Assembly: GCF_004154955.1 (NCBI RefSeq)
Contig: NZ_CP011524.1
Coordinates: 682,001 to 746,000 of the forward strand
Length of the DNA: 64,000 nt
From: Intestinimonas butyriciproducens
Lineage (GTDB): Bacteria; Bacillota; Clostridia; Oscillospirales; Oscillospiraceae
Direction of reading: 5' to 3'
Shown: positions 15,309-23,959 of the stretch, one piece after another
Numbering within the stretch: the stretch's first letter is position 1
How the letters are laid out: the number at the start of each line of letters is the position of its first letter
Made by a program: the position numbers and the translations under genes
The notes under the pieces: model-generated
The model's database searches: none
Told to the model about the DNA's origin: nothing
What the model saw: the letters and a program-made list of their open reading frames with translations, nothing else

Positions 15309-17018
15309 TTAATCCAACAGAAAATCGGTGACGGGGGCGCCGCCGGGGACCATGGGGTGGACCATGGCGTCCTTGTCGATGGCGCACTCGATGACCCAGG
15401 GCTCCCCCGAGGCCACGGCCTTCTTCAGCGCGGCCTCGAACTCCGCCTGCGTGGCGCAGCGGGCGCCGCCGATCCCATAGGCATTGGCCAGCTTCACAAA
15501 GTCGGGGCCCCGGTCCAGGTCGGTCTGGGAATAGCGCTCCCCGTAGATGAGATGCTGCCACTGGCGGACCATGCCCAGCGTCTGGTTGTTGAAGATCACG
15601 GTGATGACCGGGATGTGGTAATGCTCCACGGTGGCCAGTTCATGGCAGTTCATGCGGAAACAGCCGTCGCCGGTGCAGAGGACCACGGGCTTGTCGGGAT
15701 TGCCCATTTTGGCGCCCATGGCGGCCCCCAGCCCGAAGCCCATGGTGCCGAAGCCGCCGGAGGTGATGAGCTGTCCCGGGCGGGAGAAGTGGTAGTACTG
15801 GGCCGACCACATCTGATGCTGTCCCACGTCGGTGGTGATGATGGCATCCCCGCCGGTGACGGCCTGGATGGTCTCCAGCACCTCGTGGGGATGGAGGATG
15901 TCGTCCTTCTTGAGGGGGACCTCCTTGTGGGAAAAGACCCACTCCTTCCATTCGGGGTAGTCGTGGGGGGGCATGCCCTGGTTGAGGAGCTCCAGCACCC
16001 GGCGGGCGTCCCCGATGATGTGGTGATCGGTCTTGACGTTCTTGTCGATCTCGGAGCGGTCGATGTCGATGTGGACGATCTTGGCGTTCCGGGCGAAGGT
16101 GGCGGGGTCCAGGGCCACTCGGTCGGAGAAACGGCAGCCGATGGCAATGAGCAGATCGCACTGATCCACGGCGAAATTGGAGGCGTGAGAGCCGTGCATC
16201 CCGATCATGCCGGTGAACAGCCGGTGGCTGCCGGGACAGGCGCCGCCGCCCATGATAGTAGAGGTCACCGGGGCGTTCAGCGTCTCGAAAAACTTCCGGA
16301 ATTCCGGTACGGCGCCCTTGGAGCGGATCACGCCGCCGCCCACCAGCACCAGGGGCTTTTGGGAGGCCGCGATCATATCCAGCAGCTTCTGGATGTCGCC
16401 GTGGTCGGGCTCGGGGGTCTTGAGGTCGTGGGAGGCGCGGCGGAGCATGGCGGCCAGGCGGCCGTGTGCGGCGTGCTGCTCTACGGGGAGGGGGCGGTAA
16501 TCCACCTCTTCATAGGTGACGTTTTTCAGGATATCGATGAGCACCGGGCCCGGGCGGCCGGACCGGGCGATGGCAAAGGCCTCCCGGATGACGTCGGCCA
16601 GGTCCTCGGCCCGGCGCACCAGGTAGTTGCACTTGGTGATGGGCATAGTGATCCCGGTGATGTCCACCTCCTGAAAGGAGTCCTTACCGATGAGATTTTC
16701 CCCCACATTGACGGTGATGAAGACCACGGGGGAGGAGTCCATATAGGCGGTGGCGATACCGGTGGTAAGGTTGGTGGCCCCGGGGCCGGAGGTGGCGAAG
16801 CAGACGCCCACCTTGCCGGTGGAACGGGCGTAGCCGTCGGCCGCGTGGGACGCCCCCTGCTCATGGGCGGTGAGAATGTGGCGGATCTTCTCCTTGTAAC
16901 CACTGCGCTCAAACTCGTCGTAGATGTTCAGAATGGTGCCGCCGGGATAGCCGAAAACGGTGTCGACTCCCTGCTCCAGCAGGCACTCCATGAGCACCTG
17001 AGGGCTTTTCATCTTCAT
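15309..17018 (-). CDS. ilvB: Acetolactate synthase catalytic subunit
   Basis: ThDP-dependent condensation of two pyruvates, or pyruvate with 2-oxobutyrate, to acetohydroxy acids. The 569-aa protein has three domains: the N-terminal pyrimidine-binding part with FGYPGGTILNIYDEF and the catalytic Glu in LTAHEQGASHAADGYAR, the central FAD/nucleotide domain, and the C-terminal ThDP-Mg motif GDGCFRMNCHELAT with NNQTLGMVRQWQ. ATG 17018 follows GGAGGT. Expression is controlled by the T-box upstream. Confidence 0.96.
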   Translation of the reverse strand: MKMKSPQVLMECLLEQGVDTVFGYPGGTILNIYDEFERSGYKEKIRHILTAHEQGASHAADGYARSTGKVGVCFATSGPGATNLTTGIATAYMDSSPVVFITVNVGENLIGKDSFQEVDITGITMPITKCNYLVRRAEDLADVIREAFAIARSGRPGPVLIDILKNVTYEEVDYRPLPVEQHAAHGRLAAMLRRASHDLKTPEPDHGDIQKLLDMIAASQKPLVLVGGGVIRSKGAVPEFRKFFETLNAPVTSTIMGGGACPGSHRLFTGMIGMHGSHASNFAVDQCDLLIAIGCRFSDRVALDPATFARNAKIVHIDIDRSEIDKNVKTDHHIIGDARRVLELLNQGMPPHDYPEWKEWVFSHKEVPLKKDDILHPHEVLETIQAVTGGDAIITTDVGQHQMWSAQYYHFSRPGQLITSGGFGTMGFGLGAAMGAKMGNPDKPVVLCTGDGCFRMNCHELATVEHYHIPVITVIFNNQTLGMVRQWQHLIYGERYSQTDLDRGPDFVKLANAYGIGGARCATQAEFEAALKKAVASGEPWVIECAIDKDAMVHPMVPGGAPVTDFLLD

Positions 17019-17067
17019 GTGCGCGACCTCCTTTGGTAATATAATGTGGAAAAGCGGGGACCAAACA

Positions 17068-17354
17068 AAAGAGCATGCCTTGCGTCCCCTATAGGACGAA
17101 GGCATGCTCCGTGGTACCACCTAAATTCGCGGGCCGGGGCCCGCGCGCTTTCGACCCCGCTAACGGAGGGGAACCGTCTCGGCCTACTGACCCGGCTATG
17201 GACGTTCAGCAGAGCAGCTCACGAGCGACTTTCTACCGGTCCTGCACGGGAGCTCACACCATGGCGGGCCTGTTGTCCGCCGCCGCTCCCTCTCTGGGCT
17301 TTCGAGACCGATATACTTACCCGGTCATTGCTGTTTTTGGCGCTATTTGATATT
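17068..17354 (-). ncRNA. T-box leader of ilvBN(C)
   Basis: On the minus strand the leader has the stem I internal AGTA motif, the AGAGAG-type distal element, and the conserved T-box sequence AGGTGGTACCACGG at about 17122-17108. It ends in a terminator: GAGCATGCCTT paired with AAGGCATGCTC, then TTTT (about 17109-17068). Opposite AGTA the specifier loop reads GAAC-GTC-CA, so codon GUC (17203-17201) would select tRNA-Val. Uncharged tRNA-Val would stabilise the antiterminator and allow ilvB transcription. T-box identity is very secure; the specifier assignment is inferred by eye. Confidence 0.92.
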
Positions 17355-17361
17355 AAACAGC

Positions 17362-17390
17362 ATCATACAACGCCCCCGACCGTTTGTCAA
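17362..17390 (-). promoter_or_regulatory. Promoter of the T-box-ilvBN transcript
   Basis: Minus-strand TTGACA (17390-17385), 17-bp spacer, TATGAT (17367-17362), placing the start near 17355 at the 5' end of the T-box. Confidence 0.85.
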
Positions 17391-17555
17391 CCGGGAAGGA
17401 GAAAGGAGGCGGATTTTTTCTGTTTTTCTCAACGAAATGGGAAAGAGAGGAAAATAAATTTTGAAAGGTTGCACAAAAGGGAGGGCCGCCCTGTCCGCCG
17501 GGGGGATTGGAAATTTATTTACTCTAATTTTTGCGGTTTTTTTCCGTGGAAACAC

Positions 17556-17587
17556 TGGACATTTTCGATTGGTGGGACTATTATAAT
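17556..17587 (+). promoter_or_regulatory. Probable promoter of the rnf operon
   Basis: TGGACA (17556-17561) is followed at 17 bp by TATTAT (17579-17584), overlapped by TATAAT (17582-17587). The AT-rich T-tracts just upstream (17524-17543) could act as an UP element. The start of rnfC is about 225 bp downstream, leaving a long leader. Confidence 0.6.
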
Positions 17588-17591
17588 AAAG

Positions 17592-17811
17592 ATTTGATTG
17601 TACCTATCGCATCTTTGTGATAATGGTAGGGAGTCGAATCCTGGGGAGAGGCAGCCCGGTTCGCCGGACTGCCCCGGTTTCGTGCGTGAGCACGGGGCTG
17701 ATCGAAAAGGGAGGGCCGCTGAACAAAGGACCGACGCGCCGTTCGGTCCCTTGTTCAGCGGTCCCAAAGACGGTTAAAGAAGAGGTTTGAAGTAATGACA
17801 GAGGTGATGCT
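17592..17811 (+). ncRNA. Structured 5' leader of the rnf operon, class not recognised
   Basis: Three consecutive strong hairpins: GGCAG-c-CCGG-ttcg-CCGG-a-CTGCC (17650-17673), CCCCG...CGTGC-gtga-GCACGGGG (17672-17697), and a long stem CCGCTGAACAA/TTGTTCAGCGG with inner GGACCGA/TTCGGTCC (17716-17761). None is followed by a U-run. A further element CCTATC...GATAATGGTAGG lies at about 17607-17629. Known riboswitch cores (TPP, FMN, SAM, cobalamin, THF, fluoride, preQ1) were looked for by eye and not found. It could be a regulatory RNA controlling Rnf or a stabilising UTR. Confidence 0.5.
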
Positions 17812-19155
17812 ATGAGTCATAAGTTTTATGGCGGCGTCCACCCCGCCGAGCACAAAGAGGCGACCGAGCGCAAGCCGGTCATCCCGCTGGAAGAGGCTCC
17901 GGCCCAGGTGGTAATCCCTATGTCCATGCATGTGGGCGCGCCCTGTAAGCCCATCGTGGCCGTGGGAGACGAGGTCACCGTCGGACAGAAGATCGGCGAG
18001 ATCGCCGGACTTGGCGCGCCCATCCACGCCAGCGTCTCCGGCAAGGTCGTGGCCGTGGAGCCCCGGCCCCATGCCGGCGGCGGCAAGATGATGTCCGTAG
18101 TGATTGAGAACGACTTCAAGGACACCCCCTGCGAGACAATCCGGCACCGGGACAATGTGGATGTGCTCACTCCCCAGGAGATCATCGACATTGTGAAGGA
18201 GGCTGGCATCACCGGCATGGGCGGCGCGGGATTCCCCACCCACGTCAAGCTCTCCGGCGCGGTGGGCAAGGTCGACACCATTCTCATCAACGGCGCGGAG
18301 TGCGAGCCCTACATCACAGCCGACCACCGGCTCATGCTGGAGCGGGGAGAGGCGGTCCTGGGCGGCGTGAGCTTCATCATGAAGGCGCTGGGCCTCCAGA
18401 CGGCCACCATCGGCATCGAGGGCAACAAGCTCGACGCCGTGGAGCACCTGAAGAGCCTGCTCCCGGCGGGCAGCGGCATCCAGATCGAAACGCTGAAGAC
18501 CCGCTATCCCCAGGGCGCTGAGAAACAGCTCATCCAGCGCGTCACCGGGCGGGAGGTGCCTCCCGGCGGCCTGCCGGCCGACGTGGGCTGCACCGTGTTC
18601 AACGTGGCCACTGCCTCCGCCATCTATGACGCTGTGACCGAGGGCAAGCCCCTCACCCACCGTAACGTCACCCTGACCGGCGGCGCCATGACCCGGCCCC
18701 TCAACGTTTTTGCTCCCATCGGGACCCCGCTGGAGCACCTCGTCAAGATGGCCGGCGGCTTCAAAACGCCGCCCCAGCGCCTGCTGATGGGAGGCCCCAT
18801 GATGGGAAACCCCCAGTACGACCTCACCGCCTCCATGATGAAGGGCACCAACTGCCTGCTGGCCCTGACGGACGAGGAGGCCGCCGTACAGGACGCCGAG
18901 CAGACATGCATCCGCTGCGGCAAGTGCGTCAACGTCTGCCCCATGCACCTCATGCCCCTCTACATGCGCATGTACAGCATGAAGCGGGACTGGGAGAAGG
19001 TCCAGGAGTACAATGTGATGGACTGCATGGAGTGCGGTTCCTGCAACTACATCTGTCCCGCCCGCATCCACCTGGTCCAGACCTTCCGGATGGCCAAGTT
19101 TGAGATCCGCGGCCTGCAGGCAAAACAGAAAGCAAAGGAGGCGGCGAAGGCATGA
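17812..19155 (+). CDS. rnfC: Rnf complex subunit RnfC
   Basis: Peripheral NADH-side subunit of the ferredoxin:NAD+ oxidoreductase that couples electron flow to Na+ or H+ export. 447 aa. An N-terminal barrel-sandwich part (IPLEEAPAQVVIPMSMHVGA, then GEIAGLGAPIHASVSG) is followed by the NuoF-like nucleotide/FMN region GMGGAGFPTHVKL (about 137-149) and, near the end, two [4Fe-4S] motifs CIRCGKCVNVCP (about 365) and CMECGSCNYICP (about 404). First gene of rnfCDGEAB; it overlaps rnfD by 4 bp. Confidence 0.96.
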   Translation: MSHKFYGGVHPAEHKEATERKPVIPLEEAPAQVVIPMSMHVGAPCKPIVAVGDEVTVGQKIGEIAGLGAPIHASVSGKVVAVEPRPHAGGGKMMSVVIENDFKDTPCETIRHRDNVDVLTPQEIIDIVKEAGITGMGGAGFPTHVKLSGAVGKVDTILINGAECEPYITADHRLMLERGEAVLGGVSFIMKALGLQTATIGIEGNKLDAVEHLKSLLPAGSGIQIETLKTRYPQGAEKQLIQRVTGREVPPGGLPADVGCTVFNVATASAIYDAVTEGKPLTHRNVTLTGGAMTRPLNVFAPIGTPLEHLVKMAGGFKTPPQRLLMGGPMMGNPQYDLTASMMKGTNCLLALTDEEAAVQDAEQTCIRCGKCVNVCPMHLMPLYMRMYSMKRDWEKVQEYNVMDCMECGSCNYICPARIHLVQTFRMAKFEIRGLQAKQKAKEAAKA

Positions 19156-20189
19156 ACAACGAGACCAAGCTTCTTGGGGTGGCGTCTTCCCCCCACGTCT
19201 CCTCTCCCATAGGGACCCGCACCCTGATGCTGGACGTGCTCGTGGCGCTGGTGCCCTCTCTGTGCGTAGCCGTATTCTTCTTCGGCCTCCGGGCCCTCAT
19301 CGCTACCGCGATCTCCGTGGCGGCCTGTGAGGTCTTCGAGTGGGGATACCGCAAGCTGTTACATAAGACCAACACCAACGGGGACCTGTCCGCCGCCGTC
19401 ACGGGCGTGCTGCTGGCTTTTGTCTGCCCTGTGACGCTGCCCTACTGGATGCTGATCATCGGCGATTTCTTCGCCATCGTGGTGGTAAAGCAGCTCTTCG
19501 GCGGTCTGGGCAAGAACTTTGTGAACCCCGCCCTGGCGGGGCGCGCATTCCTGATGCTCAGCTACCCTGTGGCCATGACCACGTGGGCCGCGCCGGGCCA
19601 GCGGGTGGGCCTCCTCTCCGCCGCTGATGCCGTGACCGGCGCCACTCCCCTCTCCGCCGACTTTATGCACCAGGGCCTTCTGCCGGAGGGCGTGAGCCTC
19701 CAGAACATGTTCGTCGGCAACATCGGCGGCTGCATGGGCGAGATCTCCGCGCTGCTCCTGCTGTGCGGCGGCGTATATCTGGTCGTCCGCGGCGTGATCC
19801 GACTGCGTGTCCCCGTGGCCTTTATCGGCACCGTGGCCGTGCTCACCTTCCTGTTTCCCATGGGCGGCAACGACCGGCTCACCTGGATGCTCTATGAGGT
19901 CCTGGGCGGCGGCCTGATGCTGGGCGCCATCTTCATGGCCACCGACTATGTCACCAGCCCCACCACCCCCGTGGGCGAGATCCTCTTCGGCATCGGCTGC
20001 GGCCTGCTCACCGTGTTCATCCGCTACTTCGGCGGCTACCCCGAGGGCGTCTCCTATGCCATCCTTATCATGAACGCCTGCGTGTGGCTGCTGGATAAGG
20101 TCAAGCCCCCCCGTTTCGGCCTCACCAAGGAAATGAAGGAGAAGCAGAAGGCGGCCAAGAAAGCTGCAAAGGAGGCGTCTGCGTCATGA
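19152..20189 (+). CDS. rnfD: Rnf complex subunit RnfD
   Basis: Integral membrane flavoprotein subunit related to NqrB. 345 aa with about nine to ten hydrophobic helices. The flavinylation-type motif VTGATPLS lies near 158-165, where a Thr carries covalent FMN in the family. FGGLGKNFVNPALAGRAFL is another family block. It is part of the ion-translocating core. The charged tail (KEMKEKQKAAKKAAKEAS) is cytoplasmic. ATGA overlaps connect it to rnfC and rnfG. Confidence 0.95.
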   Translation: MNNETKLLGVASSPHVSSPIGTRTLMLDVLVALVPSLCVAVFFFGLRALIATAISVAACEVFEWGYRKLLHKTNTNGDLSAAVTGVLLAFVCPVTLPYWMLIIGDFFAIVVVKQLFGGLGKNFVNPALAGRAFLMLSYPVAMTTWAAPGQRVGLLSAADAVTGATPLSADFMHQGLLPEGVSLQNMFVGNIGGCMGEISALLLLCGGVYLVVRGVIRLRVPVAFIGTVAVLTFLFPMGGNDRLTWMLYEVLGGGLMLGAIFMATDYVTSPTTPVGEILFGIGCGLLTVFIRYFGGYPEGVSYAILIMNACVWLLDKVKPPRFGLTKEMKEKQKAAKKAAKEASAS

Positions 20190-20740
20190 GTGAGACTGCT
20201 GCTGTGACAAAGAAAAAGGAACCCGGTATGGCGCAGCTCGTAATCGTGCTTTTTGCAATCAGTGCCATCACCGCCCTTTTGCTGGGCCTGGTGAATATGA
20301 TCACCGCGCCCCAAATTGCAATTAACAACCAGAAAAAGACCGACGACGCTATGGCCGCTGTACTGCCTGCGGACAGCTACACCCAGGTGGAGTATACCGG
20401 CGGCAACGCTTTGGTCACCGCAGTCTATCAGGCCGGGGATGCGGGTTATGTGGTCCAGGTGGCTCCCTCCGGATTCGGCGGAAATTTGGATATCATGGTG
20501 GGCGTGGGAACTGACGGCACCTGTACCGGTGTATCCATCATTTCCCACTCTGAGACCTCTGGCCTGGGTGCTAACGCCACCAAACCCGCCTTCCGCGACC
20601 AGTTTGTGGGCAAGAGCGGCACCGTGGCGGTGGAGAAGGACGGTGGAGATATCGTGGCTCTTACCGGCGCCACCATTACCTCCCGTGCGGTGTCGGACGG
20701 CGTGACCGCCGCGCTGGAAGCCGCCGGAAGCATGGGTTAA
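20186..20740 (+). CDS. rnfG: Rnf complex subunit RnfG
   Basis: 184 aa. One N-terminal transmembrane helix (about 15-38) anchors an extracytoplasmic FMN-binding domain. The motif LTGATITSRAVSDGV near 157-171 carries the Thr that receives FMN from ApbE; no apbE is seen in the window. HSETSGLGANATKPAFRDQF is the other conserved block. It overlaps rnfD by 4 bp and precedes rnfE by 14 bp. Confidence 0.95.
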   Translation: MSETAAVTKKKEPGMAQLVIVLFAISAITALLLGLVNMITAPQIAINNQKKTDDAMAAVLPADSYTQVEYTGGNALVTAVYQAGDAGYVVQVAPSGFGGNLDIMVGVGTDGTCTGVSIISHSETSGLGANATKPAFRDQFVGKSGTVAVEKDGGDIVALTGATITSRAVSDGVTAALEAAGSMG

Positions 20741-20754
20741 GGAGGTAGGCCGAA

Positions 20755-21399
20755 ATGAATGTGAAACAGCAATTAAAGGAAGGGCTTATCACCCAGAACC
20801 CTGTTACTGTCCAGTTGCTGGGCATGTGCTCGGTGCTGGCCATCACCACTACACTCTTTAACGGTATCGGCATGGGCCTGAGTGTGCTGGTGATCCTCAC
20901 CCTGTCGAATATCTTTATTTCCCTGTTGCGGAATATCATCCCCAGCAAGGTGCGTATTGCCTGCTACATCGTGGTGATCGCAGGCTTCGTTACCATGGTG
21001 GATCTGTTCCTGAAGGCATTTGTCCCCGCGCTCTCCGAGTCTCTGGGACTCTTTATCCCGCTGATTGTCGTCAACTGCATCATTCTGGGCCGCGCTGAAG
21101 GATTTTCCTCCAAGAATGGCGTGGCAGCCTCCGCGCTGGATGGCGTGTTCCAGGGCCTGGGCTATACTATGGTGCTGGTGATCATGTGTATTATCCGTGA
21201 GTTCCTGGGCAACGGTACCTTTGGCGGCGGCATTCTCAATGGCGGAGAGGGCGTCCGTATCCTGCCCGAGAACATCCCCGCACTGGGCATGATCCTCCCC
21301 GTGGGCGGTTTCCTGACGCTGGCCTGCGTCATTGCCGCCATGCAGTACTTCCTCAGCAAGCCCAAGAAGACCGAGAAGAAAGAGGAGGTGGCCAAATAA
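20755..21399 (+). CDS. rnfE: Rnf complex subunit RnfE
   Basis: 214 aa, six predicted membrane helices. Conserved PLIVVNCIILGRAEGFSSKN and the paired N-terminal GLITQNPVTVQLLGMCSVLA identify the RnfE/NqrD family; the cysteines in the helix breaks (NCII) are those that hold the membrane Fe-S cluster between RnfA and RnfE in solved complexes. The basic KKTEKKEEVAK tail is cytoplasmic. GGAGGTAGG precedes the start. It overlaps rnfA by 1 bp. Confidence 0.95.
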   Translation: MNVKQQLKEGLITQNPVTVQLLGMCSVLAITTTLFNGIGMGLSVLVILTLSNIFISLLRNIIPSKVRIACYIVVIAGFVTMVDLFLKAFVPALSESLGLFIPLIVVNCIILGRAEGFSSKNGVAASALDGVFQGLGYTMVLVIMCIIREFLGNGTFGGGILNGGEGVRILPENIPALGMILPVGGFLTLACVIAAMQYFLSKPKKTEKKEEVAK

Positions 21400-21992
21400 T
21401 GGAGCTTCTTACCACACTCTTCAGCGTCTCTCTGGGGGCCATCCTGGTCAATAACTTTATTTTTGCCCAGTTCCTGGGCATCTGCCCGTTTATGGGCGTG
21501 TCCAAAAAGGTGGACACCGCTCTGGGCATGGGCGTGGCCGTTATCTTTGTCATGGGCGTGGCCTCCGCCGTGTGCTGGCCAATCAATAATTACATTCTGA
21601 TTCCCAACAAGCTGGTATTCATGCAGACCGTGACCTATATTTTGGTCATAGCCTCCCTGGTACAGTTCGTGGAGATGTTCCTGCAGAAGGCTGTGCCTAC
21701 TCTGTATCAGGCGCTGGGCGTCTATCTGCCTCTGATCACCACCAACTGCGCCGTGCTGGGTGTGGTGTTGCAGAATACCCAGAACAGCTATGACTTTATC
21801 ACCAGTGTAGTTTACGGCATCACCGGTGGTATTGGGTTCCTCATTGCTATCGTGCTCTTTGCCAGTGTGCGGGAGCGCCTGGATGTGACGATGGAGTGTC
21901 CGAAGGCCTTTGAGGGATTCCCCATCGCCCTGATCACCGCCGGCCTGCTGGCGTTGGCCTTCATGGGCTTCTCCGGCCTGAAAGTTGTTTAA
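21399..21992 (+). CDS. rnfA: Rnf complex subunit RnfA
   Basis: 197 aa, six membrane helices, paralogous to RnfE with inverted topology. VNNFIFAQFLGICPFMGVSK and LPLITTNCAVLGVVLQN are the family's hallmark repeats carrying the cluster cysteines. Together with RnfE it forms the electron path across the membrane. Confidence 0.95.
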   Translation: MELLTTLFSVSLGAILVNNFIFAQFLGICPFMGVSKKVDTALGMGVAVIFVMGVASAVCWPINNYILIPNKLVFMQTVTYILVIASLVQFVEMFLQKAVPTLYQALGVYLPLITTNCAVLGVVLQNTQNSYDFITSVVYGITGGIGFLIAIVLFASVRERLDVTMECPKAFEGFPIALITAGLLALAFMGFSGLKVV

Positions 21993-22010
21993 GGGAGGAG
22001 GCAAACTGGT

Positions 22011-22907
22011 ATGAATACTGTAATTATGGCCGTTGTGGTCCTGGGCGTTATCGCTGCGATATTTGGACTGATTCTGGCCTATGCCTCCAAGGTGTTTGCC
22101 GTGGAGAAGGACCCCCGTGAGGAGGCCATTGCGGGCTGCCTGCCCGGCGCCAACTGCGGCGGCTGCGGCTATGCCGGCTGCGGCGGCTATGCCGCCGCCG
22201 TGGTGAAGGGCGAGGCCCCGGTCAACAAATGCGCTGCTGGTGGTGAATCAGTGGCCGCCCAGATCGCTGAGATCATGGGCGTGGCTGCCGGGGACTCCGT
22301 GAAGATGGTGGCCCAGGTGCACTGCACCGGCTGCGGCGCCGACAAGCAGAAGTACGCCTATATCGGCGTGCACGACTGCCTGGCCGCCGCCCGCCTGCCC
22401 GGCGGCGGCCCCCTGAGCTGTCAGTACGGCTGCTTGGGCATGGGGACCTGCGAGTCTGTCTGCCCCTTCGACGCCATCCATGTGGTGGACGGCGTGGCCA
22501 AGGTGGACGAGGACAAGTGCAAGGCCTGTAACCAGTGCGTGGACATCTGCCCCCGCCACATCATCGCCCTGGAGCCCTACAAGACCAAGAAGCACGTCAC
22601 TATCCCCTGTTCCTCCAAGGACAAGGGCCCTGCCGTCACCAAGGTCTGCTCCAACGGCTGTATCGGCTGCTCCCTGTGTGCCAAGTCCTGCCCCAAGGAA
22701 GCCATCACCATGGTGGACAATCTGGCCCACATCGACTACGACAAGTGTATCGGCTGCGGCATCTGTGCCCAGAAGTGCCCCCGCAAGCTGATCACCGTAG
22801 ACGGCAAGGTGCCTGTGGTGAAGCCCGCGGCGCCCAAGCCGGCGGCCCCGGTCGGCGGCGCTGCCGCAACGGCGCCTGCCGCCCCCAAGGCAGAGACCAA
22901 GGAATAA
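22011..22907 (+). CDS. rnfB: Rnf complex subunit RnfB (ferredoxin-side, polyferredoxin)
   Basis: 298 aa. An N-terminal membrane helix (about 4-28) is followed by the four-cysteine Fe4S4 domain GCLPGANCGGCGYAGCGGY, then several ferredoxin-type CxxCxxCxxxCP motifs (CESVCP, CKACNQCVDICP, CIGCSLCAKSCP, CIGCGICAQKCP). The C-terminus is a Pro/Ala-rich tail (VVKPAAPKPAAPVGG), longer than in many homologues. It accepts electrons from reduced ferredoxin. Last gene of the operon; a 141-bp palindromic repeat follows 16 bp after the stop. Confidence 0.96.
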   Translation: MNTVIMAVVVLGVIAAIFGLILAYASKVFAVEKDPREEAIAGCLPGANCGGCGYAGCGGYAAAVVKGEAPVNKCAAGGESVAAQIAEIMGVAAGDSVKMVAQVHCTGCGADKQKYAYIGVHDCLAAARLPGGGPLSCQYGCLGMGTCESVCPFDAIHVVDGVAKVDEDKCKACNQCVDICPRHIIALEPYKTKKHVTIPCSSKDKGPAVTKVCSNGCIGCSLCAKSCPKEAITMVDNLAHIDYDKCIGCGICAQKCPRKLITVDGKVPVVKPAAPKPAAPVGGAAATAPAAPKAETKE

Positions 22908-22923
22908 GCTACGTTTACGAAAA

Positions 22924-23064
22924 GGGCCTGTTGCAAAATACCTTTTAGAAGCCAAAATTGAAAATTGACCTATTAAAAAAGTTCTGGAGAATTGCCGTAT
23001 CAAGCAATTCTCCAGAACTTTTTGTCATCACGATTTTCTCGGAATTCTATTTTGCAACAGGCCC
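22924..23064. repeat. 141-bp palindromic repeat element, copy 1
   Basis: Bounded by perfect 17-bp terminal inverted repeats GGGCCTGTTGCAAAATA. In the middle is a 14-bp stem GTTCTGGAGAATTG with a 10-nt loop CCGTATCAAG. A-runs and T-runs flank both the central and the outer hairpin, so it could terminate rnf transcription. The termini resemble IS6-family ends (GG..CTGTTGCAAA), suggesting a MITE-like origin. No 8-bp target duplication is seen. Copy 2 is 1.15 kb away in the same orientation. Confidence 0.9.
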
Positions 23065-23138
23065 ATTTTTTATTGTATGCCGGAACAGGGTGCGATCCCG
23101 CTGTTCTTTTCACACAAGCCAAGGGCCGGGAGGCAGAA

Positions 23139-23336
23139 TCACTTCAAACCGTATCTTTTCAGCTTATATTGCAGCGTCCGACGGGAGATACCCAAATACC
23201 GGGTGGTATTTTCCCGGTGACCGTTGTTGAGCTTAAGGGCGGTGATAATTTGTTCCCTCTCGTCGTCAGACGAGCGCAGCTTCGGGGGAGGATGAACTTT
23301 TGAGAAACGGTCTGATAGGATGTCTTGATTAAACAA
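23139..23336 (-). pseudogene. C-terminal Fis-type HTH remnant of a sigma-54-dependent activator
   Basis: The frame encodes only REQIITALKLNNGHRENTT, then RYLGISRRTLQYKLKRYGLK and a stop, the HTH_8 recognition domain that ends NtrC-family activators. The AAA+ and sensory parts are absent; the only upstream start is a TTG without a ribosome binding site. I read it as the surviving end of a deleted regulator gene, next to palindrome copy 1. An independent small DNA-binding protein is possible but less likely. Confidence 0.7.
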
Positions 23337-23352
23337 AAGAGGCTAAAAACAG

Positions 23353-23380
23353 TTGACATATATGGTAAAAGTGCTAAAAT
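23353..23380 (+). promoter_or_regulatory. Promoter of the secreted glycine-rich protein gene
   Basis: TTGACA (23353-23358), 16 bp, TAAAAT (23375-23380), about 60 bp before the start codon, in an AT-rich stretch unlike the surrounding host DNA. Confidence 0.65.
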
Positions 23381-23439
23381 AGATAGAGAGGTTGAGCAGG
23401 TGAAGAAATGGAAAAACTTTGTGGAGAAAGGAGTTTAAC

Positions 23440-23940
23440 ATGAAAGGCATTAAAAAGATTTTGAGCATAACATTGGCTAGCGCGCTGATTTTCGGTGTGT
23501 GTGTATTCCCAGCTAGTGCCGTGGAAACAGACACGAGTCAACCCGCAACTGTTACGTTGCAGGGAAGTTTACAGCCCTTTGAGTTCAATCAATGGCAAAG
23601 GAGCTATTCCGATTTTTCCTTTGACGCCAGGAGCGCGGAAAAAATGGAGAAGGCATTGACGAGCGCTGCCATCACTGCCGCAACCTCCGCGTTAGGGGCC
23701 CTGTTTGGCGGAGGTGCGGGTGCCTCTATCGGCGGAGGTGCGGTAGGTGCATTTATTTCTTCCTATGCCGCCGATGCAGTCTCTGAGTATTATGAAGTAT
23801 TTGGGAATACCGGATATGGAACTGTGATTGGCGGGCGTTATGGATCAAAAATGAGAATTGCGATATACCTATACTCGGATTCTGCCAGAACAAATTTAGT
23901 TTATTCCGACGTGTATGCCACTGATCATTTTCCTGTATGA
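23440..23940 (+). CDS. Secreted protein with glycine-zipper segment, unknown function
   Basis: 166 aa. A clear signal peptide (MKGIKKILSITLASALIFGV..., cleavage expected after PASA at 27) is followed by a Gln/Ser/aromatic-rich region, then a glycine-zipper stretch (GALFGGGAGASIGGGAVGAF, about 89-108) able to insert in membranes, and a C-terminal strand-rich part. ATG 23440 follows AAAGGAG by 6 nt; an upstream ATG at 23419 lacks a site. Low GC relative to neighbours. The glycine zipper plus the following two-helix membrane protein recalls bacteriocin/immunity or toxin/antidote pairs, but no family is recognised. Confidence 0.65.
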   Translation: MKGIKKILSITLASALIFGVCVFPASAVETDTSQPATVTLQGSLQPFEFNQWQRSYSDFSFDARSAEKMEKALTSAAITAATSALGALFGGGAGASIGGGAVGAFISSYAADAVSEYYEVFGNTGYGTVIGGRYGSKMRIAIYLYSDSARTNLVYSDVYATDHFPV

Positions 23941-23959
23941 TGGAACTTAAACATGACAG

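Noticed and set aside
15285-17039. 584-codon plus-strand frame opposite ilvB
   Set aside because: Shadow of ilvB with the same biased composition.
22924-23064. CRISPR repeat or array
   Set aside because: Only two copies, 1.15 kb apart, with no regular spacers and no cas genes in the window.
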